NCBI GenBank assembly: GCA_944383835.1 | Contig: CALWRE010000210.1 | Span: 1 to 49,352, forward strand | From: an uncultured Lachnospiraceae bacterium | Lineage (GTDB): Bacteria > Bacillota > Clostridia > Lachnospirales > Lachnospiraceae | DNA length: 49,352 nt | Reading direction: 5' to 3' | Shown here: one piece after another, positions 1-10,141 of the stretch | Numbering within the stretch: position 1 is the stretch's first letter | How the letters are laid out: every line of letters begins with the position of its first letter | Position numbers and translations under genes: made by a program | The notes under the pieces: generated by a model | Seen by the model: the letters and a program-made list of their open reading frames with translations, nothing else | Databases searched by the model: none | What the model was told of the DNA's origin: nothing

Positions 1-843
1 CTGCTGGCGGAAATCGAGAGGGAGAACCAGGCCCTGCGGGAGCTGGCGGCAAACAGCCAGGGGCAGGCGGCGTCCGCCGGCGGCGAGCTGGCCCTGCCTT
101 ATACGATGGAGCAGCTCACGGATCTGAATTTTCTGATCGAAAATCTGTATAATGTCAACCAGAGCACCAAAGTGGACACGGAGCTTCTAAACGCGGAAGC
201 GATGCTGGGGCAGGACATGTCCCTGGAAAATCCGGACAGCGGCGGCCCGAAGGTGCTGATTCACCACACCCATGCCACGGAGTATTTTGCCGATTCGGAT
301 GAGTCGGATCCTTCTACGCTGATTGTAGGCGTGGGGGATTATCTGGAGGAGCTTTTGGAGACGCGGTACGGGATCGAGACGATACACGACACCACCGTAT
401 ATCCGTACAACGAAGCGTATTCCCAGGCATTGGAGAATGTGGAGCAGATTCTGGCACAGAACCCGACGATAGAAGTGTTTATCGACCTGCACAGGGATTC
501 CGGCGGTTCCAGAAAGTATACCGTTGAAATCGACGGGAAAGAGATGGCCAATATTATGTTTTTCAACGGAATTTCCCGGAATGTGAACGGTCCCATCGAT
601 TATCTGGCCAATGACAACCTGGGGCAGAACCTGGCCTTCAGCTTTCAGCTGAAAATGGCGGGAGACAGTATGTATCCGGGGCTGTGCAAGCGCAATTACA
701 TTAAATCCTACCGGTATAATCTCCATGTACTGCCCCGTTCCGTGATCATCGAGGTGGGGGATAACAATAATACATTGCAGGAGGCCAAAAACGCCATGGA
801 GCCGCTGGCGGCCATTCTGAATTACGTGCTGAACGGTTCCTGA
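1..843 (+). CDS. spoIIP: Stage II sporulation protein P (SpoIIP), 3' part
   Basis: The reading frame is open from base 1, so the start lies upstream; 280 codons are present. In the SpoIIP family this is the membrane-anchored cell-wall amidase/endopeptidase that, with SpoIID and SpoIIM, thins septal peptidoglycan during engulfment of the forespore. Visible family motifs are HTHATE (bases about 274-291), IDLHRD near base 481, MYPGLCKR near 670, and a C-terminal IIEVGDNNNTLQEAKNA, which carry the His and Glu residues expected for zinc binding and catalysis. The first 35 codons look like a low-complexity coiled linker joining the missing membrane anchor to the amidase domain. No obvious terminator follows. 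lepA, the usual neighbour in Clostridia, lies 7.4 kb downstream. Confidence 0.88.
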   Translation: MLAEIERENQALRELAANSQGQAASAGGELALPYTMEQLTDLNFLIENLYNVNQSTKVDTELLNAEAMLGQDMSLENPDSGGPKVLIHHTHATEYFADSDESDPSTLIVGVGDYLEELLETRYGIETIHDTTVYPYNEAYSQALENVEQILAQNPTIEVFIDLHRDSGGSRKYTVEIDGKEMANIMFFNGISRNVNGPIDYLANDNLGQNLAFSFQLKMAGDSMYPGLCKRNYIKSYRYNLHVLPRSVIIEVGDNNNTLQEAKNAMEPLAAILNYVLNGS

Positions 844-993
844 GGAGAGGGGAAGACGGGAGGAAAGACTCGTTTGCGATACAAGCATAACAGATTCGCA
901 GGACAAAAGCAAGGGGAAGAAATGCGCCGCACAGGGGAAACGAAAAAAGTGTGAAGAAAAACGCTATAAGTGTGGCGCAGAGAAAGGAGAATG

Positions 994-1002
994 TGTTATG
1001 AT
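994..1002 (+). promoter_or_regulatory. Candidate extended -10 promoter for the flavoprotein reductase
   Basis: TGT followed by TATGAT (997-1002) forms an extended -10 element 84 bases ahead of the reductase start. No convincing -35 hexamer lies 17 bases upstream, so it would depend on the extended -10 or on an activator. The rest of 844-1085 shows nothing else I can name. Confidence 0.35.
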
Positions 1003-1085
1003 AATAACGAGTCAGAGGTTGGCCGGGCCTGCCAGGAAAAGGGCGGGATCCGGACGGATTCGATGGAAAAAGGAGGAAATGTATC

Positions 1086-3140
1086 ATGAAAAAAGGAATC
1101 AGTTTGCTGCTCTGCCTGGCATTGGTATTGGGGCTGGCAGGCTGCTCGTCCGACACGGCCGGTACGACGGCAGCGCCTACGGAGGCGGCCACGGAGGCTG
1201 CGACCCAGGGCGGAGAGGCTACGGAGCCGGCTGCGGGGACAGGAGCCATGACGGCGGGCACCTACACGGCGTCGGCCATCGGAATGAATGACCAGGTGAC
1301 GGTGTCGGTGGAGGTCAGCGAGGATGCGATTCTTTCGGTAACGGTCACCGAGCAGCAGGAGACGCCCGGCATCGGCGCTCCTCTTGTGAATGCGGACGGA
1401 GAGGTGCTGACGGGAGGCGGGGCGTCCCCGGTGGAGTCCATCCCGGCGGCGATTGTCGAGAATCAGAGTCTGAGCGTTGACTCCGTAACGGGCGCTACGA
1501 TCACGTCCTATGCGGTGGTCAATGCGGTGCGCGACTGCCTGGAGCAGGCAGGGGCGGATCCGGAGCAGTGGAAGACAGAGGTACCGGCTGTGGCGGCCCC
1601 TGGGGATCAGAGCGCGGACGTGGTAGTCGTCGGCGGAGGCGGCGCAGGCCTGGCGGCAGCGATTTCGGCGTCCCAGGGCGGTGCCAGTGTAATCGTAGTG
1701 GAAAAGAACGGCGAGGTAGGCGGCGATACGCTGGTGTGCGGAGCGATCTACAACACGCCGGACGAGGCGCTTCAGAGCCAGGTGGAAATGACCGACGCGG
1801 TTAAGACCACCATCGAGGCTGCCCTGGCTGAGGAACCGGTCAGCGATGAGCACGCCGAGCTGCAGGCCGAGGTACAGGCGCAGTGGGACGAATATAAGGC
1901 CAGCGGACGCACGGATCTGTTTGACTCTCCGGAGTGGTACGCTTTGCAGACCTGGAACGGCGGTGATAAGGTAGCTGACCTGGATCTGGTCAAGGTCCTT
2001 TGCTACAATTCCTATGAGGGACTGGAGTGGATCGAGGATCTGGGCATGTCCTTTTCCGACATTATCGGACAGGGCGCCGGCTCTCTGTGGCAGAGAACCC
2101 ATACCAGCACCATGTCCATGGGCACCGGTTTCCTCTCCACCTATGTGGAAAACATTGAAGCGGATGATAATATTACCATCCTGACAGAGAGCACGGGAAC
2201 TTCCCTGGTGCAGGATGATACCGGCAGGGTAAGCGGCGTGGTCTGCACGGATCGGAACGGCAACGAGTTTACGGTCAGCGCCTCGATGGGCGTTATCCTG
2301 GCCACCGGCGGCTTCGCGGCCAACAGCGAGATGGTGCAGGAGTACAATACCTCCGGCAAATGGGACGATCTGAGCAAAGTAGCGACGACCAACCGCTACA
2401 GCTGCTCCCAGGGCGACGGCATCACGATGGCGCTGGAGGCAGGCGCTTCCCTGACCGATATGGATCAGATTCAGCTTTTGTACCTGGGCAATGTCCAGGA
2501 CGGACAGCTGACCAAGTATCCGCCGCGGGATGTGAACGGCACCGATCAGGTGATCTTTATCAATAAAGAGGGCGAGCGTTTCGTCCGGGAGGACGGACGC
2601 CGCGACGATATCTGCCTGGCTGTAATCGGGCAGACCGACAGCATGTTTTACATTCTGGAATCTGCGGACGGGGCCGGATATGTGGATATTACGGATCCGG
2701 ACTGGAGAAGCGCGGACGGATTTACCTTTGATTATCTGGAGGAGAAGGGCTTTGTCGTGTCAGCCGATACGCTGGAAGAATTAGCGGAGAAGCTGGGCAT
2801 GGATGCGGCGACCCTGCAGGCCACGGTGGATGCGTTTAATGCGGCGGCAGAGGGCGGCGAGGATGAATTCGGCCGCACGCTGTTCTCCACCACGCTGGAG
2901 AATGGGCCTTGGGTTGCCACGGCGCGTCAGGCCTGCGTCCATCATACCATGGGCGGCGTAACCATTGATACGGAGGCCCGCGTACTGGATGAAGAGGGCC
3001 AGGCGATCGCTGGCCTGTACGCAGCCGGCGAAGTGACGGGCGGCATCCACGGGGCTAACCGTCTGGGCGGCAATGCTGTGGTGGACACGGTAGTGTTCGG
3101 CAAGCTGGCCGGTGAGACTGTCGTAAAGGACAATCAATAA
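1086..3140 (+). CDS. Secreted FMN/FAD flavoprotein reductase, fumarate-reductase-like lipoprotein
   Basis: The 684-residue product starts with a lipoprotein signal (lipobox LAGC, Cys20) and a Thr/Ala/Glu-rich linker. An FMN-binding domain follows at about 55-155, with the covalent flavinylation motif TGAT (Thr138). The FAD-binding/reductase domain begins with VVVVGGGGAG (about 179-188). Residues matching the fumarate-reducing site of Shewanella flavocytochrome c3 are visible: His339 in RTHTS, Arg506 in GRRDD (the proton-donor arginine), HHTMGG (619-624) and HGANRLGGNA (655-664). It probably reduces fumarate or a related enoate such as urocanate or methacrylate outside the cell, with electrons delivered through the FMN domain. 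The RBS AGGAGG (1071-1076) fixes the start. A LysR gene lies immediately downstream. Exact substrate unknown. Confidence 0.88.
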   Translation: MKKGISLLLCLALVLGLAGCSSDTAGTTAAPTEAATEAATQGGEATEPAAGTGAMTAGTYTASAIGMNDQVTVSVEVSEDAILSVTVTEQQETPGIGAPLVNADGEVLTGGGASPVESIPAAIVENQSLSVDSVTGATITSYAVVNAVRDCLEQAGADPEQWKTEVPAVAAPGDQSADVVVVGGGGAGLAAAISASQGGASVIVVEKNGEVGGDTLVCGAIYNTPDEALQSQVEMTDAVKTTIEAALAEEPVSDEHAELQAEVQAQWDEYKASGRTDLFDSPEWYALQTWNGGDKVADLDLVKVLCYNSYEGLEWIEDLGMSFSDIIGQGAGSLWQRTHTSTMSMGTGFLSTYVENIEADDNITILTESTGTSLVQDDTGRVSGVVCTDRNGNEFTVSASMGVILATGGFAANSEMVQEYNTSGKWDDLSKVATTNRYSCSQGDGITMALEAGASLTDMDQIQLLYLGNVQDGQLTKYPPRDVNGTDQVIFINKEGERFVREDGRRDDICLAVIGQTDSMFYILESADGAGYVDITDPDWRSADGFTFDYLEEKGFVVSADTLEELAEKLGMDAATLQATVDAFNAAAEGGEDEFGRTLFSTTLENGPWVATARQACVHHTMGGVTIDTEARVLDEEGQAIAGLYAAGEVTGGIHGANRLGGNAVVDTVVFGKLAGETVVKDNQ

Positions 3141-3197
3141 AGGATACCAGGGGCCAAAAGGCCGGAATCTCAATGCATGAGAAAACGCTGTAAATAG

Positions 3198-3257
3198 AAA
3201 CGCAGAGAGAGTATTGCAGACAGTCTTACAAGGTTTGTATGCTCTCTTTGCGTTTTT
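3198..3257 (+). terminator. Long hairpin with T-run between reductase and LysR gene
   Basis: AAACGCAGAGAGAG (3198-3211) pairs with CTCTCTTTGCGTTT (3242-3255) with one G-U wobble, around a loop of about 30 bases. The right arm runs into a short T-tract. It probably ends the reductase transcript. It lies about 20 bases before the LysR start codon, so it could also work as an attenuator. Confidence 0.6.
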
Positions 3258-3274
3258 GGTACGGAGGAAAAGCT

Positions 3275-4198
3275 ATGGATATAAAACAGCTGGTTACTTT
3301 TGCCGCTCTGGAACAGGAAAAGAGCTACATCAAGGTGTCGGAGCGACTGAATTATGCGCCCTCGACCCTGGCAAAACATATCCGTTCTCTGGAGGATGAG
3401 CTGCAGACAAGGCTGGTGGAATACAGGGGCGGGAGAATTGAACTGACGGCGGACGGCAGGAAATTTATGCCCTATGCCCGGGAAATGCTGGATACCTATG
3501 CGCGGCTCCAGGAAGAGTTTAACCGAAGCCAGACGATTCCCGGCTGTATCCGCGTGGCAGGGGGCGAGCTGATGGTGGGCTTTGCCTTTGGAGATTTCTT
3601 TGCGGGAATCGAGAAGCTGGGCGGCAGTATCAATCTTCAGGTCAACGCCATCTGCTGCGCCAGGGTTCCGCAGTGGCTGGATCAGCACGAGGTGGACATC
3701 GGCTTTGTCCAGGTGCTGCGGCTGGAGGAGGAGGGGCAGCAGGAGGTCGTGGGACTGTTTGAAGAGGAGCTGTGCCTGATGGCGGCCCCGGATCATCGGC
3801 TGGCAGGAATGCAGGAGGTTTACCTGTCAGATCTGAACGGAGAAAATTTTTCCTATACCTATGAAGACTGCTGCTTTACCGACGAGTTCCGCCGCCGTCT
3901 GCTGGCAAACGGCGCCCAGCCTGCATCGGAGCTTTTCTTAGGCAGCATCAACGCGGTGATCCATGCGGCAAGGGAGGATAAGAGGCTTTGCCTGATCCCC
4001 TATGTCTGCGTGCCCAAGGTGGAGCAGATGGGCCTGGTTCGCTTGAACTGGACGGATTCCTTCAAGATATATGATGTGATTTTGCTGCAGAAAGGGGTAT
4101 ACCACAGCAGCGCGATCAATACCCTGATCAGCGAGGCCAAAAAATTTTCCGAACAAACGAAGCTGAAAGCGGAGACGGAAAAAATCGTTCTTCTGTAG
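3275..4198 (+). CDS. LysR-family transcriptional regulator
   Basis: The 307-residue product has an N-terminal winged helix-turn-helix (about 1-60, MDIKQLVTFAALEQEKSYIKVSERL-type start) and a C-terminal LysR effector-binding domain. I chose the ATG at 3275 because GGAGG (3263-3267) lies 7 bases upstream and LysR proteins normally begin at this point; an upstream ATG at 3239 would add 12 atypical residues inside the preceding hairpin. It follows the secreted reductase on the same strand, so it may sense that enzyme's substrate and control its gene; this is inference from position. A second LysR gene points toward its 3' end. Confidence 0.85.
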   Translation: MDIKQLVTFAALEQEKSYIKVSERLNYAPSTLAKHIRSLEDELQTRLVEYRGGRIELTADGRKFMPYAREMLDTYARLQEEFNRSQTIPGCIRVAGGELMVGFAFGDFFAGIEKLGGSINLQVNAICCARVPQWLDQHEVDIGFVQVLRLEEEGQQEVVGLFEEELCLMAAPDHRLAGMQEVYLSDLNGENFSYTYEDCCFTDEFRRRLLANGAQPASELFLGSINAVIHAAREDKRLCLIPYVCVPKVEQMGLVRLNWTDSFKIYDVILLQKGVYHSSAINTLISEAKKFSEQTKLKAETEKIVLL

Positions 4199-4211
4199 GG
4201 CTGCCGCGAAA

Positions 4212-5072
4212 TTATTCCGGATGCATTTCCCCTTTGAGCTGCTCGATTAAAGCAGACCATTTCTTTTTTTCTCCTGTTTGACAGACAAAGTAATAAGAGG
4301 CCTTCGCTTCGGAATCCAAGATGGGGATTACCACGCGGTTTTCTGGTTTCCCGGACCAGCGCATCGTCAAATCTGAGACGAAGGAAGGGAGAGCTGAGGC
4401 CCGGATCAGTTCCTGAAAATCCTCCTGCTCTGTCTGGAACAGGGTCCTGGTGAACGGCATTTTTTCACGGCAGACATCCCGACAGAAGCCGATCTGGGAA
4501 AGAAGAAGGACGCTTTCCCCGTCAAGGTCCTTAAAGGTAAGTCCGTCCTTTCCTGCCAATGGATGCGCCGGGGGCAGGGAAAAGTAAAGCTGTTCCGTTT
4601 CAAAGAAAAAGCAGAACAGTTCCGGCTGTTCCACAGGGAAGGGCAGCACAATAAATTGATATACCTTGTCTTTCAATCCTTTCAAAAGCGTATCGTTATC
4701 CTTCAGTTCCGTGGAGATTGTCCTATCCGGAAACAGCCGTGTGGAAAGGGTGGACAGCTCCCAAAGCGGGGCCGGGGCGCAGGAGCCAATGGAAATCGTG
4801 CGCTGGCTGCGGTCAAAGGCACGCACCTGGTTCACCAGATCCTGCGCCTGCTGCACAACCAGCCTGGCCTGCTTCACAGTCAGCTCCCCATTTTTATTCA
4901 AGCGGATTTTATTTTTCTGCCGGTCAAACAAGGCGACCTCCAGGGTTTCTTCCAGCTTTTGCATGGAACGGCTCAGCGCGGGCTGCGAAAGGTGCAGCTG
5001 TTCGGCAGCGCCCGACATGGTGCCGCAGTCTGCAATGGCAAGCAGCTGTACCAGCTGGTATAATTCGATCAT
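4212..5072 (-). CDS. LysR-family transcriptional regulator, divergent from aldo/keto reductases
   Basis: The 286-residue protein has a clear LysR helix-turn-helix near the N terminus (MSGAAEQLHLSQPALSRSM, about 18-36) and a substrate-binding-like C-terminal domain. The ATG at 5072 is preceded on the reverse strand by AAGGAGAGG; an in-frame upstream start would add 19 residues without a matching RBS. It is convergent with the previous LysR gene (14-base gap) and divergent from the aldo/keto reductase genes. By the usual LysR rule it would bind in 5073-5288 and control those genes; this is inferred. The effector is unknown. Confidence 0.85.
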   Translation of the reverse strand: MIELYQLVQLLAIADCGTMSGAAEQLHLSQPALSRSMQKLEETLEVALFDRQKNKIRLNKNGELTVKQARLVVQQAQDLVNQVRAFDRSQRTISIGSCAPAPLWELSTLSTRLFPDRTISTELKDNDTLLKGLKDKVYQFIVLPFPVEQPELFCFFFETEQLYFSLPPAHPLAGKDGLTFKDLDGESVLLLSQIGFCRDVCREKMPFTRTLFQTEQEDFQELIRASALPSFVSDLTMRWSGKPENRVVIPILDSEAKASYYFVCQTGEKKKWSALIEQLKGEMHPE

Positions 5073-5169
5073 AGAGACCTCTCCTTTCTCTGCAAAGTTC
5101 ATTATAGCATCTCGCGGCGGGCGGCACAAGCACTATGCGTTTTATTTATAGCACCGTGTGAAAATGGCA

Positions 5170-5199
5170 TTGTACAAGCGTTTCCGAAGAGGCTATACT
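5170..5199 (+). promoter_or_regulatory. Promoter for the aldo/keto reductase genes
   Basis: TTGTAC (5170-5175), an 18-base spacer and TATACT (5194-5199) make a good sigma-A type promoter, about 90 bases ahead of the AKR start. TTGTACAA is palindromic, so on the reverse strand the same bases could serve as a -35 for the divergent LysR gene, with a TGC-TATAAA extended -10 beyond it. Overlapping divergent promoters are typical of LysR-controlled pairs. Confidence 0.6.
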
Positions 5200-5216
5200 A
5201 TAACTGCAAGAGATGA

Positions 5217-6717
<1,501 letters not shown>

Positions 6718-6781
6718 TATGGAAACGGATATAAAGAACAAAAACAAAAATAAAGTTAAAAGCGGCCGTTTGGCCGCGCGG

Positions 6782-6820
6782 AATCCCTTCGGACCAAGAT
6801 TTGGCCGGAGGGATTTTTTT
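6782..6820 (+). terminator. Rho-independent terminator after the AKR pair
   Basis: AATCCCTTCGG (6782-6792) pairs with CCGGAGGGATT (6805-6815) with one G-U pair, followed directly by a run of T to 6820. It separates the AKR transcript from the following LysR gene. Confidence 0.8.
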
Positions 6821-6936
6821 ACAGGAAAAAAGAAGGAGCGAGGAAGAAAACGCGGGAAAGTTGAAAATCATCCAATATTAAGGTATACTGGACAGGATTG
6901 ATGCGGCAAGGCATGGAAATGGAGGAGAAGGCGGAG

Positions 6937-7830
6937 ATGGAATTACGGGTGTTGCAGTATTTTCTGGCGGTGGCAAGAGAGCAGAATATTTCCGCGGCGG
7001 CAAAATCCCTGCATCTTTCCCAGCCGACCCTGTCGATCCAGATAAGGGCACTGGAAGAGGAATTGGGGAAGCAGCTTTTGATTCGGGGGACAAAGGGGTC
7101 GCGCAAGGTGGTTTTGACCGAGGAGGGGATGGTTCTGCGCAAAAGGGCGGAGGAAATTCTTTCTCTGGTGGAGAGGACGGAGGAGGAAATCAGCCGTTCG
7201 GAAGAAACTATTGTCGGCGACGTCTATATCGGTGCGGGGGAGACCAATATTGTCCGCTCCTTTGCCGGAGCGGCGAAGGAAATCCAGAAAAAATATCCGG
7301 ATATCCATTTTCATATTTCCAGCGGCAACGCGGAATATGTGCTGGAATATCTGGACAAGGGGCTGATTGATTTCGGGCTTTTGTTTGGCAGCGCGGATTC
7401 TCAGAAATATGAATCGATTCCGATTCCCTTTAAAGACAGGTGGGGCGTCCTGATGCGAAAAGACTGCGCCCTGGCGAAAAAGGATGCGGTGAATCCAAGA
7501 GATCTCTGGGACAAGCCGCTCATCATATCCCAGCAGAAGGGGGACGATCTGTACCTGTCCCAGTGGCTGAAAAGGGACCTGTCCGGCCTGAATGTGGTGG
7601 CTACCTACAATCTGGTGTTCAATGCTTCTCTGCTGGTGGATGAGGGCCTGGGATATGCCCTGTGCTTCGACAAGCTGATCAACACGGAGGGGAGCAATCT
7701 GTGCTTTCGCCCGTTTGACCCGCCGCTAGAGGCCTCGGCCTGCATTGTCTGGAAAAAATATCAGGTATTTTCCCGTGCCGCAGGCAAGTTCCTGCAGCAG
7801 CTGCGGGCCGATTATGAGGCAGGCCTGTGA
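6937..7830 (+). CDS. LysR-family transcriptional regulator
   Basis: The 297-residue protein starts MELRVLQYFLAVAREQNIS and carries the LysR helix-turn-helix (SAAAKSLHLSQPTLSIQIRA region, about 20-40) followed by the effector-binding domain. I chose the ATG at 6937 because family similarity begins there and GGAGGAG (6921-6927) is near; an ATG at 6898 would add 13 residues. It stands alone downstream of a terminator and ends 410 bases before lepA. Its target is not visible from position; the AKR genes upstream are one candidate. Confidence 0.85.
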   Translation: MELRVLQYFLAVAREQNISAAAKSLHLSQPTLSIQIRALEEELGKQLLIRGTKGSRKVVLTEEGMVLRKRAEEILSLVERTEEEISRSEETIVGDVYIGAGETNIVRSFAGAAKEIQKKYPDIHFHISSGNAEYVLEYLDKGLIDFGLLFGSADSQKYESIPIPFKDRWGVLMRKDCALAKKDAVNPRDLWDKPLIISQQKGDDLYLSQWLKRDLSGLNVVATYNLVFNASLLVDEGLGYALCFDKLINTEGSNLCFRPFDPPLEASACIVWKKYQVFSRAAGKFLQQLRADYEAGL

Positions 7831-7918
7831 GGCAGGAGGCTGGCAGAGAGGCACAGCCAGGCAGCGGATTAAGAATGTCGGCATAGGCACCGGCAAGCCC
7901 CGGCAGCGGATTTTTCCC

Positions 7919-7947
7919 TTGTCTGGGGCGGGGAGGCATGTTATACT
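7919..7947 (+). promoter_or_regulatory. Promoter upstream of the palindromic leader and lepA
   Basis: TTGTCT (7919-7924), a 17-base spacer and TATACT (7942-7947) make a strong promoter candidate. Transcription would start near 7954, so the whole palindromic element (7961-8190) would form part of a leader of about 285 bases before lepA. Confidence 0.6.
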
Positions 7948-7960
7948 AGTTCCGATATAA

Positions 7961-8190
7961 ATGATGTAGGGGTCAAAAGGAATTTTGACCCCTATGATAC
8001 CAGATTGCGACGCGAAGCTAGTCCTTTAGGGCTCCGCACTGAGTGCTCCCGCAATCTGCAAAAATATTCATAATCCGCGCATTTTTCTGCGAAAAATGGC
8101 TACTTATTCATATTTTTGCGGGTCCCAAGGTCAAAAATCCTCCTGCAAGCAAGCTTGCGTCGGATTTTGACCTTTTGACCCTGGTATCAT
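7961..8190. repeat. 230-base nested-palindrome element with terminal inverted repeats
   Basis: The region has no coding sense but dense complementary structure. Hairpins seen: AGGGGTCAAAA/TTTTGACCCCT (7968-7978/7983-7993, perfect); CAGATTGCG/CGCAATCTG (8001-8009/8050-8058) enclosing smaller stems such as GCACT/AGTGC; GCAAAAATAT/ATATTTTTGC (8058-8067/8110-8119) enclosing CATTTTT/AAAAATG (8080-8086/8092-8098); AAGGTCAAAA/TTTTGACCTT (8127-8136/8165-8174) enclosing GCAAG/CTTGC. ATGATACCAG (7994-8003) is exactly complementary to CTGGTATCAT (8181-8190), and the two outer ends match at 16 of 20 positions. It resembles a MITE or REP-like intergenic repeat; alternatively it is a structured 5' leader of lepA. 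No second copy is evident in this window. Confidence 0.6.
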
Positions 8191-8240
8191 ATAAATCAAG
8201 ATGAAAGCAAAGGTAATTCTATTATACGAGGAGGTCTGCA

Positions 8241-10052
8241 ATGGTCATTGATCAGAGCAAAATCCGCAATTTCTGCATTATCGCCCATATCGACCACGGC
8301 AAGTCCACACTGGCCGATCGGATCATTGAGATGACCGGCCTTCTGACCAGCCGGGAGATGCAGGCGCAGGTACTGGACAATATGGATTTGGAGAGAGAAC
8401 GCGGGATCACGATTAAATCCCAGGCTGTCCGTACCATATATAAGGCAAAAGACGGAGAGGAATATATTTTTAATCTTATCGACACCCCCGGTCATGTGGA
8501 CTTTAATTATGAGGTGTCCAGGGCCCTGGCGGCCTGCGATGGGGCTGTCCTGGTGGTGGATGCGGCCCAGGGCATCGAAGCCCAGACCCTTGCCAACGTA
8601 TACCTGGCCCTGGATCACGATCTGGATGTGATTCCTGTTATCAATAAGATTGACCTGCCCAGCGCCGAGCCGCAGCGGGTCATCGACGAGATCGAGGATG
8701 TGATCGGGCTGGAGGCCCAGGACGCGCCTCAGATTTCGGCCAAGACGGGACTGAACTGTGAGGAAGTGCTGGAGGCCATCGTCCATAAGCTGCCCGCCCC
8801 GAAGGGAGATCCCCAGGCGCCCTTCAAAGCCCTGATTTTTGACTCGGTATACGATTCCTACAAGGGAGTCATCGTTTTCTTCCGGATTGTGGACGGGACG
8901 GTGCGAAAGGGGATGCGTATCCGCATGATGGCCACCGGAGCCGAGTTCGAGGTGGTGGAAGTGGGCTATTTCGGTGCTGGCCAGTTCATCCCCTGCGATG
9001 AACTGCCGGCCGGCATGGTGGGCTATCTGACCGCCAGCATCAAGAATGTCCGGGATACCCGCGTGGGCGATACGGTGACAGAGGCGGATCGGCCCTGCGA
9101 CGCCCCTCTGCCTGGTTATAAGAAGGTGACGCCGATGGTTTACTGCGGCTTGTACCCGGCCGATGGGGCCAAGTACGGGGATCTCAGGGACGCATTGGAA
9201 AAGCTTCAGCTAAACGACGCCTCCTTAAGCTTTGAGCCGGAGACTTCGGTGGCTCTGGGCTTTGGATTCCGCTGCGGTTTCCTGGGCCTTCTCCATTTGG
9301 AGATCATTCAGGAGAGGCTGGAGCGGGAGTATAATCTGGATCTGGTGACGACGGCCCCGTCGGTTATCTATAAGGTATATAAGACGAACGGAGAGGTGAT
9401 CGACCTGACCAACCCCACCAACCTCCCTGACCCGGCGGAGATCGAGCACATGGAGGAGCCGGTGGTGGCGGCGGAGATCATGGTGACCACGGAATATATC
9501 GGGGCCATCATGGAACTGTGCCAGGAACGCCGGGGCGTGTACATCGGCATGGAATATATGGAGGAGACCCGCGCCCTGCTCAAATATGAGCTGCCCCTCA
9601 ACGAGATCATCTATGATTTCTTTGATGCGCTGAAATCCCGGTCCCGCGGTTATGCCTCCTTTGACTATGAAATCAAGGGCTATAAGCCTTCCCGGCTGGT
9701 GAAGCTGGACATCCTGATCAACAAGGAAGAGGTGGACGCCCTCTCCTTCATCGTCCATGAGGATACGGCCTATGAGAGGGGCCGCCGTATGTGCGAAAAG
9801 CTGAAGGAAGAGATTCCCCGCCATCTTTTCGAGATACCGATTCAGGCGGCCATCGGCAGCAAGATCATCGCCAGAGAAACGGTGAAGGCCGTGCGCAAGG
9901 ACGTGCTGGCGAAATGCTACGGCGGCGATATCACAAGAAAGAAGAAGCTTTTGGAGAAACAGAAGGAAGGCAAGAAGCGGATGCGCCAGATCGGAAACGT
10001 GGAGATCCCGCAGAAGGCCTTTATGAGCGTGCTGAAGCTGGACGATAAGTAA
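8241..10052 (+). CDS. lepA: Elongation factor 4 (LepA), ribosome-associated GTPase
   Basis: The 603-residue length matches the family. Visible are the G1 loop AHIDHGKST (residues about 14-22), G3 DTPGH, G4 NKID, the EF-G-like domains, and the LepA-specific C terminus ending in a basic [23 protein letters not shown] segment. LepA is a translational GTPase that remodels stalled or maturing ribosomes. The start has AGGAGG 8 bases or so upstream. In most Clostridia lepA directly follows spoIIP and precedes hemW; here neither neighbour is present. It probably shares a transcript with the downstream kinase gene, since no terminator lies between. Confidence 0.97.
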   Translation: MVIDQSKIRNFCIIAHIDHGKSTLADRIIEMTGLLTSREMQAQVLDNMDLERERGITIKSQAVRTIYKAKDGEEYIFNLIDTPGHVDFNYEVSRALAACDGAVLVVDAAQGIEAQTLANVYLALDHDLDVIPVINKIDLPSAEPQRVIDEIEDVIGLEAQDAPQISAKTGLNCEEVLEAIVHKLPAPKGDPQAPFKALIFDSVYDSYKGVIVFFRIVDGTVRKGMRIRMMATGAEFEVVEVGYFGAGQFIPCDELPAGMVGYLTASIKNVRDTRVGDTVTEADRPCDAPLPGYKKVTPMVYCGLYPADGAKYGDLRDALEKLQLNDASLSFEPETSVALGFGFRCGFLGLLHLEIIQERLEREYNLDLVTTAPSVIYKVYKTNGEVIDLTNPTNLPDPAEIEHMEEPVVAAEIMVTTEYIGAIMELCQERRGVYIGMEYMEETRALLKYELPLNEIIYDFFDALKSRSRGYASFDYEIKGYKPSRLVKLDILINKEEVDALSFIVHEDTAYERGRRMCEKLKEEIPRHLFEIPIQAAIGSKIIARETVKAVRKDVLAKCYGGDITRKKKLLEKQKEGKKRMRQIGNVEIPQKAFMSVLKLDDK

Positions 10053-10141
10053 TGCGGTAGTAATAGTAATACGGCAGTAATGCAAGGCGCCGCCGCATAA
10101 GCGGTGAAAAACCGCATAAACGCAGGCGGCAGGGAGATAAG

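Noticed and set aside
996-2102. 368-codon reverse-strand open frame opposite the first reductase
   Set aside because: Arg/His-rich shadow sequence with no domain; the forward frame has a signal peptide, flavin motifs and an RBS.
6719-6901. Small Lys/Arg-rich open frame after the AKR pair
   Set aside because: It runs through the rho-independent terminator at 6782-6820 and has no RBS or domain.
8175-8195. TTGACC and TATAAA as a lepA promoter inside the palindrome end
   Set aside because: The spacer is only 9 bases, too short for sigma-A recognition.
10053-10141. Terminator between lepA and the PfkB-type kinase
   Set aside because: Only a 5-base stem (GCGGT/ACCGC) with no T-run is present.
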